This document shows positions 1 through 6,208 of a stretch of DNA of 10,414 nucleotides, piece by piece. The translations under genes and the position numbers were made by a program. Position 1 is the stretch's first letter, and each line of letters opens with the position of its first letter. The stretch covers positions 1-10,414 of the forward strand of contig CANMSW010000056.1 of NCBI GenBank assembly GCA_947500275.1, in the 5' to 3' direction. The notes beneath the pieces were generated by a model that did not search any database, had not been told where the DNA came from, and saw only the letters and a list, made by a program, of their open reading frames with translations. The DNA is from Bacteriovoracaceae bacterium (GTDB taxonomy: Bacteria; Bdellovibrionota; UBA1018).

Positions 1-360
1 CGTGATGCGAACTCGAACGATCCCCGTTCTCGTTGGAGCCCTTTGGATCCGAAACTTCTCCCGGAGCTCGTCAAGCGCTCGGGTGAGCGGGTTCGGAAAG
101 AGAAGGGTTTCGAGCAGCTCCTCAAGGAAGTCGAGGAAGCGAAAGAGAATAAGGGCGTCGTCCGCTTGGGTGACTTGAGGAAGCGCGCTTCGAAAAAAGA
201 TTCTCTCGTCAAAAAAGATCGAAAAGAGCGTGAGAAGAAAATGAAAGATATCGAAGCTCCTTTCCTCGAGGAAGGCGTAAATATCTTAGCCGATTATATT
301 CACCTGATGACTAAGGGCGCCGTGACGTCCGCTTCTGTGAATTCAGGAGGGAAGAACTAA
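1..360 (+). CDS. prc: Tail-specific (C-terminal processing) protease, C-terminal fragment, 5' end outside window
   Basis: The reading frame is open from base 1 and ends at TAA 358-360, giving 119 visible residues of a longer protein. The fragment is very rich in Lys, Arg and Glu. Its pattern (a 'SGERVRKEKGFEQLL' helix, a block with 'NKGVVRLGDLRKR', a charged linker, then 'EAPFLEEGVNILADYI') matches the C-terminal helical domain (DUF3340) of Prc/Tsp proteases of peptidase family S41. That domain in E. coli Prc has a similar 'R..kdpeFq', 'vSLn...R' and 'DpyLdEtvnIa.D' layout. These enzymes cut periplasmic proteins from their C-terminal tails. The PDZ and catalytic Ser/Lys regions lie upstream of the window and cannot be checked. 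The TTG at 43 is in frame but is almost certainly internal. The stop overlaps the next start (TAATG), so this gene is probably cotranscribed and translationally coupled with the ExbB-like gene. Confidence 0.82.
   Translation, partial: RDANSNDPRSRWSPLDPKLLPELVKRSGERVRKEKGFEQLLKEVEEAKENKGVVRLGDLRKRASKKDSLVKKDRKEREKKMKDIEAPFLEEGVNILADYIHLMTKGAVTSASVNSGGKN
345..350 (+). promoter_or_regulatory. Shine-Dalgarno AGGAGG for the ExbB-like gene, inside the protease gene
   Basis: AGGAGG at 345-350 lies 9 nt before the ATG at 360. It falls within the last codons of the upstream protease gene, whose stop overlaps this ATG as TAATG. This is a consensus ribosome binding site and supports ATG 360 as the start. 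Confidence 0.85.
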
Positions 361-965
361 TGAATGCGACTTCGCCTGGATGGATGATTCTCGCGTATTG
401 GCTTGAACGTGGAGTGTTGTTTACGCTCCTTGGGTTGTCGGTCTGGTCAGTCGCGATCATGATCGATCGGTTTAAGTACTTTCGGGGGCTATCGGGGGCG
501 GCGGATTTAGAAGCGGCCCGCCGTGCGATCGAGAGCCGTGACCGCGAAGCGCTGAAAGCCTGGGTCGGAACCACGCAACATCCGACTGCGGGTATGCTTC
601 GCGCCGCAATGCAGGTCAACGGCTCGGAGGCCACCGACCGGGCTGTCCGAAGTTATATGACCGAGCAGCGGCCGGTCATGGATCGCGGCCTGACAGTGCT
701 CGCGACCCTCGGATCGAATGCGCCCTTCATCGGGCTCTTCGGGACTGTCCTTGGGGTCATCAAGGCGTTCGGCGGCCTCGCGGAAAGTTCCGCTGAAGGA
801 ACTCAAGCGGTGATGGCCTCGATTTCGTTTGCCCTCGTTGCAACAGCGGTCGGTCTTTTCGTAGCGATCCCTGCGGTTGTGGCCTACAACACTTTTGCTC
901 GCCAGATGAAGGCCGTGAACAATCAGTGTGATTGGCTTAAGGATCTCTATCTTTCTCGGTTTTGA
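360..965 (+). CDS. exbB: ExbB/TolQ/MotA-family proton channel protein
   Basis: This 201-residue inner-membrane protein has the ExbB/TolQ layout. A first membrane segment lies at about residues 17-36 and a cytoplasmic helical stretch at about 40-108. A second segment follows at about 119-138 with the conserved 'NAPFIGLFGTVLGVI' core, and a third at about 153-177 with 'SFALVATAVGLFVAIPAVV'. The length is within the family's usual range. In the ExbB-ExbD complex these subunits form the pentameric channel that uses proton flow to energise TonB. The ATG at 360 overlaps the preceding stop and has an AGGAGG ribosome site. The gene is followed after 35 nt by the ExbD-like gene. ExbB and TolQ are close paralogues. 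I prefer the ExbB role because a TonB protein and a TonB-dependent receptor follow and no TolA, TolB or Pal is visible. Confidence 0.93.
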   Translation: MNATSPGWMILAYWLERGVLFTLLGLSVWSVAIMIDRFKYFRGLSGAADLEAARRAIESRDREALKAWVGTTQHPTAGMLRAAMQVNGSEATDRAVRSYMTEQRPVMDRGLTVLATLGSNAPFIGLFGTVLGVIKAFGGLAESSAEGTQAVMASISFALVATAVGLFVAIPAVVAYNTFARQMKAVNNQCDWLKDLYLSRF

Positions 966-1000
966 GGCCCTGAATCGTTGAATGGGGAGAAGGTGAATTT

Positions 1001-1462
1001 ATGGCGGGTTCCGTAGGGAATGATTCGTTGGATGATGATTCGCCGATTTCAGAGATTAACGTCACTCCCTTCGTGGATGTTGTCTTGGTCTTGCTCGTGA
1101 TTTTCATGGTGACGGCTCCCACTTTGATGAAAGATGCCATCGCAGTGAAATTGCCGAAGAGCACGACTTCAGATACCAAGGTCCTCCAAACGCTTGGCTT
1201 GGCTGTAAATCGTGATGGAGTGATTCTGCTCAATGGAATTCCCGCGACTGAAGAAATGATTCGAGCCGAGGCGAAAAAAATTCTCAGTCAATCGCCCGAG
1301 GCAACGGCAGTTATCGGTGCTGATGAGGAAGCACGTCATGGTGATGTGGTGCGGGCAATCGACTGGGTGAAGGCTGCAGGGATCGAGCGATTTGCGCTGC
1401 AAATTGAACGAAAAACGGGAGGATCCTCCGGAGAGGAGACTTCTGCTCCTGTGGGCCCGTAA
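1001..1462 (+). CDS. exbD: ExbD/TolR-family biopolymer transport protein
   Basis: This 153-residue protein has a short acidic cytoplasmic N-terminus, one membrane helix at about residues 21-40 and a periplasmic domain at about 45-138. The signature 'INVTPFVDVVLVLLVIFMV' is present. Asp26 within it corresponds to the membrane aspartate that carries protons in ExbD and TolR. The periplasmic part keeps the family's 'P.A' turn and the 'V.RAIDWVKAAGI' helix. The ATG at 1001 is preceded by GAGAAGGTG at 987-995, a usable ribosome site. The last roughly 15 residues are a Gly/Ser/Glu-rich tail unlikely to be folded. It should form the peptidoglycan-side regulatory subunit of the channel with the protein encoded just upstream. 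TonB follows 18 nt after its stop. Confidence 0.93.
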   Translation: MAGSVGNDSLDDDSPISEINVTPFVDVVLVLLVIFMVTAPTLMKDAIAVKLPKSTTSDTKVLQTLGLAVNRDGVILLNGIPATEEMIRAEAKKILSQSPEATAVIGADEEARHGDVVRAIDWVKAAGIERFALQIERKTGGSSGEETSAPVGP

Positions 1463-1480
1463 AGGAAAGGACTGCTGGTC

Positions 1481-2158
1481 GTGTCGGGATTCGATCCACT
1501 CCACTCGGTACGAACTGCTTTCTTCCGTGATTCTGTTCTGAAGTCGGCTCTCGCTCACTTCTTTTTGGCTCTCGTCGTTTGGCTGGGAACTTCCGATCGA
1601 TGGCAGACGTTCCTCCAGGAGGAGCCGGTTGAAATCGAGCTCTTGGAGAAAATTGCGGAAAGTCCGCAAGCGACACTTAATCTGGATCGACCTCCCGCTC
1701 CAAAGCCCAAACCCAAAGTGGAAGCTCGAAAAGTTTTCGGCGCCTCGCGCAAGTCGCTGACGAGTGACGACCCTGCAGTGGGAGTTGATGTGAAGGCGGG
1801 AAATACGGTAGCGAAAGCGCCAGATCAGGAGAAGCTCCGCCCGGAAGACGCGGACTCTTTACCGATTCCAGCCGAAGAGTACCTCGTTTCGCAAATGCCC
1901 GTTTTAATCGGCGACTTTCGAGTGCCTTATCCGCCTGCTGCCAAAAAAGCCGGTATCACCGGAGCGGTCATTCTCGAGCTCTTGATTGATCAGTCTGGAG
2001 CGGTGCGCCAGGTGGTTTTGGTCGATGGGCCCGGTTTTGGTTTGAATGAAGCTGCCCTTGAGGCCGCGCGGAAACTTCGCTTTAAACCTGCGCGAATTGA
2101 AGCGCAGCCTGTAGCAGTCAAGATTCGTTACGCTTATCGATTTGTCCTCGATGGTTGA
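1481..2158 (+). CDS. tonB: TonB-like energy transducer
   Basis: The 225-residue product has a cytoplasmic N-terminus, a single membrane anchor at about residues 20-37, a Pro/Lys-rich periplasmic linker starting near residue 70 ('PPAPKPKPK') and a C-terminal TonB domain at about 148-224. The anchor contains Ser22-x3-His26, the SxxxH pattern that TonB needs for coupling to ExbB-ExbD. The C-terminal domain shows the usual 'YPPAAKKAGITGAVILELLID..G' and 'ALEAARKLRFKPA' elements. The start is GTG 1481, with an AAAGGA ribosome site 9 nt upstream. No good ATG precedes the anchor. The linker is short, about 75 residues, for a protein that must span the periplasm. It is the third gene of an exbB-exbD-tonB run and presumably serves the receptor encoded downstream, although one TonB can serve many receptors. 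Confidence 0.92.
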   Translation: MSGFDPLHSVRTAFFRDSVLKSALAHFFLALVVWLGTSDRWQTFLQEEPVEIELLEKIAESPQATLNLDRPPAPKPKPKVEARKVFGASRKSLTSDDPAVGVDVKAGNTVAKAPDQEKLRPEDADSLPIPAEEYLVSQMPVLIGDFRVPYPPAAKKAGITGAVILELLIDQSGAVRQVVLVDGPGFGLNEAALEAARKLRFKPARIEAQPVAVKIRYAYRFVLDG

Positions 2159-2226
2159 CCCATTGACGTTCGTTCGTTCCCCAAGCAATGTCGTGTTTAC
2201 ACGATCATGAACAGAGTGGGGGCGCA
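2159..2226 (+). other. 68-nt gap between tonB and the lipoprotein gene
   Basis: This is the longest gap inside the + strand cluster. It holds a TTGACG hexamer at 2163-2168 that resembles a -35 box, but no good -10 box at 16-18 nt spacing. It also holds a (CGTT)3 tract at 2167-2178, an in-frame ATG at 2188 without a ribosome site, and a G-rich run (GTGGGGG, 2216-2222) just before the preferred ATG 2227. I see no hairpin strong enough to be a terminator, so read-through is likely. Confidence 0.4.
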
Positions 2227-3156
2227 ATGAAGTATCAAGTTCGACGCTTAGTCGGGAGCTGGGGATTTCTCCTCGGAGGTCTGACCTCTTTATCCGCTTG
2301 CTCTGATATGGGTTTCCCTGAAGCCTGGGAATTGGGAACTTTGCGAGTGCTGGCCCTTCAGGCTGACCGTCCGGAAGTGAATCCCCTGGTTGACGGCTCG
2401 TTTACGATTACTCCTGTCGTCAGTGATTTGAGCGGTGAAGGGCGCGCGCTCGAGTATGAAATCCAGTTCTGTTACGACCCCGCGGTCGCTTATGGAGCAG
2501 ATCCAGACTGTGACAATCATCCGGACGCGCTTCTTGGGTCTTCCGCCGTCACTCGCACCGGAGTTTTAGGGGGGCTCAGTGATCCCACTTACACCGGGGC
2601 AGTGACCGAAGGCGCAGTGGGTGATTTCACTTTCACAGTTCCAGCCACATTGCTTTCGTTCCTCGATTCCGAGGAGAATGCGGTCGAGCTGAACAATGGG
2701 GTTCCCTTCAGTGTTGTTTTTACTGTGACGGATCCGCTCACCGGTGAGTCAGTCACGGCTTTTCGTCGCATTAACGCAACCACGCGTTCGATTCTGAATT
2801 CCAATCCCACCCTTCTCGGAGTTCAAGACAGTGATGGAAACACCATCACAACGGTCGCGGCCGGCGGAGATGAAGTGGACCTTGAGGCGGTTCTTCCCGA
2901 CGACGTGGCAGAATCCTACACGGCCAAGTTCCGCGACGGGTCAAGTGAGACTCTGACCGAAGCTATCTTCATTAGCTGGTTCTCAAGCTCGGGCGAGCTC
3001 TCTGGCGGGCGCTCTGAAGTGAACACTTTTGTCACCTTTACCCCTCCCGATGCGGACACGGTCACTTCGGGCGATACTCCCGCACCGTTTCTTTTTGTAT
3101 TGGTTCGTGACGATCGCGGCGGATCTCAATTCGTGTCGATTCCGACGGCACCTTAA
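2227..3156 (+). CDS. Exported lipoprotein of unknown function in the TonB cluster
   Basis: I do not recognise a named family. From ATG 2227 the product is 309 residues, with a classic lipoprotein signal: basic start (MKYQVRR), hydrophobic stretch and lipobox LSAC with Cys25. Residue +2 is Ser, which in Gram-negative sorting favours the outer membrane. An in-frame ATG at 2188 would add 13 residues that break the signal's N-terminal layout, so 2227 is preferred, although its ribosome site (GTGGGGG) is weak. The mature part is acidic and beta-rich by eye, with segments such as 'VNPLVDGSFTITPVVSDLSG' and a 'FVLVRDDRGG' end that resemble Ig-like or cadherin-like folds. Two cysteines flank a short Asp-rich loop ('FCYDPAVAYGADPDCDNHPD'). 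It sits between tonB and the receptor gene, 27 nt before the latter. A role as a receptor partner or substrate-binding surface lipoprotein is inference only. Confidence 0.8.
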   Translation: MKYQVRRLVGSWGFLLGGLTSLSACSDMGFPEAWELGTLRVLALQADRPEVNPLVDGSFTITPVVSDLSGEGRALEYEIQFCYDPAVAYGADPDCDNHPDALLGSSAVTRTGVLGGLSDPTYTGAVTEGAVGDFTFTVPATLLSFLDSEENAVELNNGVPFSVVFTVTDPLTGESVTAFRRINATTRSILNSNPTLLGVQDSDGNTITTVAAGGDEVDLEAVLPDDVAESYTAKFRDGSSETLTEAIFISWFSSSGELSGGRSEVNTFVTFTPPDADTVTSGDTPAPFLFVLVRDDRGGSQFVSIPTAP

Positions 3157-3169
3157 ATGATATCTCCTC

Positions 3170-3175
3170 AAGAGG
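3170..3175 (+). promoter_or_regulatory. Shine-Dalgarno AAGAGG that decides the receptor start at 3184
   Basis: AAGAGG at 3170-3175 sits 8 nt before ATG 3184. The earlier in-frame ATG 3157, immediately after the lipoprotein stop, has no ribosome site. Starting at 3184 also gives a better-shaped signal peptide. Confidence 0.6.
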
Positions 3176-3183
3176 CATCGACC

Positions 3184-5544
3184 ATGTTTCAGAATCAAAC
3201 AAGCAGTCTTAAGTTCGGTTGGATCAAATGGGGAATGGTCTTCGGGATTTTATTGGGCGCATTTGCGAGCCTGCCCGTGTCGTTCTCGCAAGAGCCTTCG
3301 TCATCGAATGGGCCTTCAAGTTCCAATGGTACGGGGACCTTTGAGTTGCGCGGTCGTGTCCGCGAGCGGGGAACGAAGAAAATCCTCGAAGGGGTGAATG
3401 TTTTCATCCTTCCCTCGAAGCTCAAAGCCACGACGGATGCCGAGGGACGTTTTGTAGTTCCGAGTGTGCCGGTGGGGAAGTTTACCGTGGTCGTCAACTT
3501 GGCAGGCTACCAGAAGCTTGAGCAAGAAGATGAACAGCTTGCAGGCGAATCGGAAAAGCGTGAGCTATTCCTCGAGAAGACGAGTTACCTCGTTTATGAA
3601 ACGACCGTCTTTGGTCGCAAAGACAAGCGGGATGAGAGCTCGAAATCGCTCTCGCAAGATCAGTTTTTAAACGTACCTGGTGCTCAAGGGGACCCGATCA
3701 AAGCGGTTCAAAACTTGCCCGGCGTGAATCGTCCGCCTCAAGGAACGGCGGGCGTGATCATTCAAGGGTCAGCACCCCAGGACACAGCCTATCAAATCGA
3801 TGGCCATGAAGTTCCGATCATTTTTCACTTCGGTGGTCTCAGTTCGGTCGTATTGCCCGAGGCATTGGATCGAGTCGACTACCTTTCGGCGGGTTATGGG
3901 CCTGAGAATGGTCGAGCCAATGGAGGCTTAGTTGGGGTTTGGACCTCAAAACCGAGGACGGATCGATTTCGCGGCTTTGGATATGTCGATACTTTTAATG
4001 CCGGATTTAAAATGGAAGGGGCATTGCCTGGGCCGGGCGAAGGTGGCTTCGTGATCGGCGCACGCCAGAGTTATGTAGGTGCTGTACTGAAGTCGGTGCT
4101 CAAAGACCAAGACGCTTTCAGCTTTACTGTTGCCCCGACATTTTCGGATTTAGTCGGAATTTTTCAATGGAAACTGAGTGAGAAGGACGAGTTCAAAATC
4201 TCGAATGTGATATCGAGTGATAGTTTGGAGTTTCTCTTTTCGACTCCTCAGGACAGTGATCCCACGGTTCGGGGTGACTTTTCGAATCACACGGACTTTT
4301 TCCGAATCATTCCCCAATGGACTCATCGATTTTCGAGCGAGCTCACGAGTCGGTTTTCACTCGGCCTGGGGCGCGACTTCATTGATTTCACCATTGGTTC
4401 GAACAGTTTTGATCTCGATAACACCCAGTTGACCACGCGCGGGGAGATCGACTGGAAAGTGAATCCTTCCTGGGCAACGCAGTTTGGCTTCGACCACCTC
4501 TACACGCGTTCTGATGTGAGTTTTAATCTCCCCAACGTGGTCTCCGAGGGGGGAGTTTCCAATCCTTTCGCTTCGGGTGAGACCCGCCAGGCGAGCGTCA
4601 AGGATGTTGGCCTAAGGCAGATCGGTCTTTACTGGCGGAATGAAGTGCGACCCGGGGGGGCTGAGAGCGCCTTTACGTTGTTACCTGGCGTGCGGACGGA
4701 GTGGGTGACTGCAACTCAGGAGTTCATCGCCCTTCCAAGGTTTGCGATGAAATATCAGGTCGATGACTCCCTCTTTGTCAGGCTGGGGTCGGGACTCTAC
4801 TCGCAGGCGCCAGAGCCTCAGCAAGTGGATGACAATTATGGCAACCCTGATTTGAGATCCCCACGTTCCGCTCACTTGGCGTTGTCAGCCGAAAAAGATT
4901 TCCGCGAAGGCTCTTCCCGTGGATTCGTGCTTTCGGGAGGTCTTTTTCACCGCTGGTTCAGTGATCTCGTGGAGCAGAGCACGGACGAAGTCGAACGGGA
5001 TGGCGTGACCGTACCTGAGTACTACTCGAACACAGGGGATGGGCGTTCTTATGGGGCCGAGGTCCTCGGTCGGGTGGAGTTAGCCCCATTCACCGGCTGG
5101 TTGTCTTACACGCTCTCGCGCTCAGTGCGTTCATCCGATGGGGGCTCGGAGCAACTCTTTCAGTACGATCAAACGCATTTACTCACTGCGATCGCCGCTG
5201 TCGATTTGCCGAGAAATTGGCGCATCTCGACTCGGGTACGTTACACGACCGGTAATCCCTACACTCCAATTACGGGCTCGGTTTTCGATGCCGACAACGA
5301 CGTTTATTTTCCGGTTCGCGGCACTCTTTACTCTGAGCGACTCAATCCCTTCTTTCAGCTCGACTTTCGGATCGACAAGAAGTGGGTCTACGACACGTGG
5401 ATTCTTTGGCTCTACCTCGACGTGCAGAACGCGACGAACCGAAAAAATGTGGAGCAACTTCAATATGCCTATGACTATTCGGAAAGCGCCACCGTCTCAG
5501 GACTCCCGGTGGTCCCCAGTTTTGGCTTGAAAGCGGAGTTCTAA
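3184..5544 (+). CDS. TonB-dependent outer-membrane receptor with N-terminal carboxypeptidase-regulatory-like domain
   Basis: From ATG 3184 the product is 786 residues. ATG 3157 would add nine more but has no ribosome site. A signal peptide covers about residues 1-35 (hydrophobic 'GMVFGILLGAFASLPVSFS'). A short low-complexity spacer with PSSSNG twice follows. Next is a carboxypeptidase-regulatory-like beta-sandwich at about 52-130 ('GRV...LEGVNVFI...TDAEGRF.VPSVPVG.FTV'), then a TonB-box-like YETTVFG at about 138-144. The plug lies at about 155-260, with 'GDPIKAVQNLPGV', 'GVIIQGSAPQDTAYQIDG' and 'VPIIFHFGGL'. A beta-barrel of about 500 residues ends in Phe, as expected for BAM-assembled proteins. 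Such receptors import ligands across the outer membrane using TonB energy, and the exbB-exbD-tonB genes immediately upstream fit that. The ligand cannot be read from the sequence. I see no heme- or siderophore-specific motif that I would trust. Confidence 0.93.
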   Translation: MFQNQTSSLKFGWIKWGMVFGILLGAFASLPVSFSQEPSSSNGPSSSNGTGTFELRGRVRERGTKKILEGVNVFILPSKLKATTDAEGRFVVPSVPVGKFTVVVNLAGYQKLEQEDEQLAGESEKRELFLEKTSYLVYETTVFGRKDKRDESSKSLSQDQFLNVPGAQGDPIKAVQNLPGVNRPPQGTAGVIIQGSAPQDTAYQIDGHEVPIIFHFGGLSSVVLPEALDRVDYLSAGYGPENGRANGGLVGVWTSKPRTDRFRGFGYVDTFNAGFKMEGALPGPGEGGFVIGARQSYVGAVLKSVLKDQDAFSFTVAPTFSDLVGIFQWKLSEKDEFKISNVISSDSLEFLFSTPQDSDPTVRGDFSNHTDFFRIIPQWTHRFSSELTSRFSLGLGRDFIDFTIGSNSFDLDNTQLTTRGEIDWKVNPSWATQFGFDHLYTRSDVSFNLPNVVSEGGVSNPFASGETRQASVKDVGLRQIGLYWRNEVRPGGAESAFTLLPGVRTEWVTATQEFIALPRFAMKYQVDDSLFVRLGSGLYSQAPEPQQVDDNYGNPDLRSPRSAHLALSAEKDFREGSSRGFVLSGGLFHRWFSDLVEQSTDEVERDGVTVPEYYSNTGDGRSYGAEVLGRVELAPFTGWLSYTLSRSVRSSDGGSEQLFQYDQTHLLTAIAAVDLPRNWRISTRVRYTTGNPYTPITGSVFDADNDVYFPVRGTLYSERLNPFFQLDFRIDKKWVYDTWILWLYLDVQNATNRKNVEQLQYAYDYSESATVSGLPVVPSFGLKAEF
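3295..3330 (+). repeat. Two 18-nt coding repeats (PSSSNG twice) in the receptor
   Basis: Units 3295-3312 and 3313-3330 both encode Pro-Ser-Ser-Ser-Asn-Gly, in frame, directly after the predicted signal peptide. The codons differ at several places, including TCA against AGT for the second Ser. The peptide repeats more exactly than the DNA. It probably acts as a flexible spacer before the carboxypeptidase-regulatory-like domain. Confidence 0.7.
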
Positions 5545-5580
5545 TTCGGGCCTTTTCAGGAGTTCAAGCTTTCGTGTACT

Positions 5581-6171
5581 GTGTCGATTATGCGCGCTAA
5601 GACTCAGTTTTCGACGCAAGTCCCTCAGGAGTTGGACGAAATGGCCGATCGAGTCGGCGATTTCATTCAGTACTGGGGTTTCAAGAAGGTTCATGGACGA
5701 ATCTGGACTCATCTTTTCGTGTCGGATCATCCTCTTGACGCTGGGGATCTGTGCAGGCGCTTAAACATCTCGAAGGCCCTGGTCAGTATGTCGATTGCGG
5801 ATTTGCTTGAGTACGAAGTGATTCAAGAAATAGGCAAGGGTGAGCAGGGGACGATCCAGTACCAAGCAAACCCAGATGTGACGCGTGTGATCTTTAACGT
5901 GCTTCGCAAGCGCGAGAGAAAAATGATGAGCTCGATTCAGTCGGCGCAACAAGTTTTAGAGAAGGCTTCCTCGCAAGGTGGGGATGCATCCGACGGTCTC
6001 GACTCGAAGCGTGTCGTTTATCTAGGCGAAATGATTAGAACCGCAAAAGGGGCGCTCGAGGCCTTAATCGCGCTCGGACCTTCAGACGATTCGGATATCA
6101 CGGATCGTTTTCAGTCCATGTCACAGGCGTTTGGTGCCGTGATGACTCTGAATCAGATTAAAACCAAGTGA
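5581..6171 (+). CDS. GbsR/MarR-like winged-helix transcriptional regulator
   Basis: The product is 196 residues from GTG 5581, or 193 from ATG 5590. The N-terminal half carries the GbsR-type winged helix. 'VGDFIQYWGFKKVHGRIWTHLFVSDHP' leads into the helix-turn-helix 'LDAGDLCRRLNISKALVSMSIADLL' and a wing ending in 'QYQANPD'. GbsR in Bacillus represses choline uptake and glycine-betaine synthesis genes, but family members vary in target. The C-terminal half (about 105-196) is helical and probably dimerising, with a Gly/Ser/Asp-rich break at about 130-142. The gene starts 36 nt after the receptor's stop on the same strand, so it may be the last gene of the TonB operon and regulate it. The start is uncertain: AGGAG at 5558-5562 is 18 nt from the GTG, too far for normal use, and no start codon lies at the right distance in frame. 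Confidence 0.88.
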   Translation: MSIMRAKTQFSTQVPQELDEMADRVGDFIQYWGFKKVHGRIWTHLFVSDHPLDAGDLCRRLNISKALVSMSIADLLEYEVIQEIGKGEQGTIQYQANPDVTRVIFNVLRKRERKMMSSIQSAQQVLEKASSQGGDASDGLDSKRVVYLGEMIRTAKGALEALIALGPSDDSDITDRFQSMSQAFGAVMTLNQIKTK

Positions 6172-6182
6172 GGCCCGACGCG

Positions 6183-6202
6183 CCCTTTTCGACGGAAAAT
6201 GG
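6183..6202. terminator. Weak imperfect hairpin between convergent genes
   Basis: CCCTTTTC and GAAAATGG flank a GACG loop. They form an 8-bp stem with one mismatch in the 37-nt gap between the convergent GbsR-like and response-regulator genes. There is no run of T on either side beyond the stem itself, so it may be only a partial or Rho-assisted stop for both genes. Confidence 0.25.
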
Positions 6203-6208
6203 CTCCAC

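Noticed and set aside
1169..1669. 166-codon minus-strand open frame across exbD and tonB
   Set aside because: It overlaps two clearly functional genes and shows no domain, signal or ribosome site.
2167..2178. (CGTT)3 tetranucleotide tract as a phase-variable repeat
   Set aside because: Three units are too few to expect slippage-driven switching, and it is not positioned between convincing promoter boxes.
2163..2190. TTGACG as a -35 box for an internal promoter before the lipoprotein gene
   Set aside because: No acceptable -10 box occurs at 16-18 nt spacing (the best is CAATGT).
2188..2226. Upstream in-frame ATG 2188 for the lipoprotein
   Set aside because: It has no ribosome site and would put 13 polar residues, including His and Asp, ahead of a well-formed lipoprotein signal that begins at ATG 2227.
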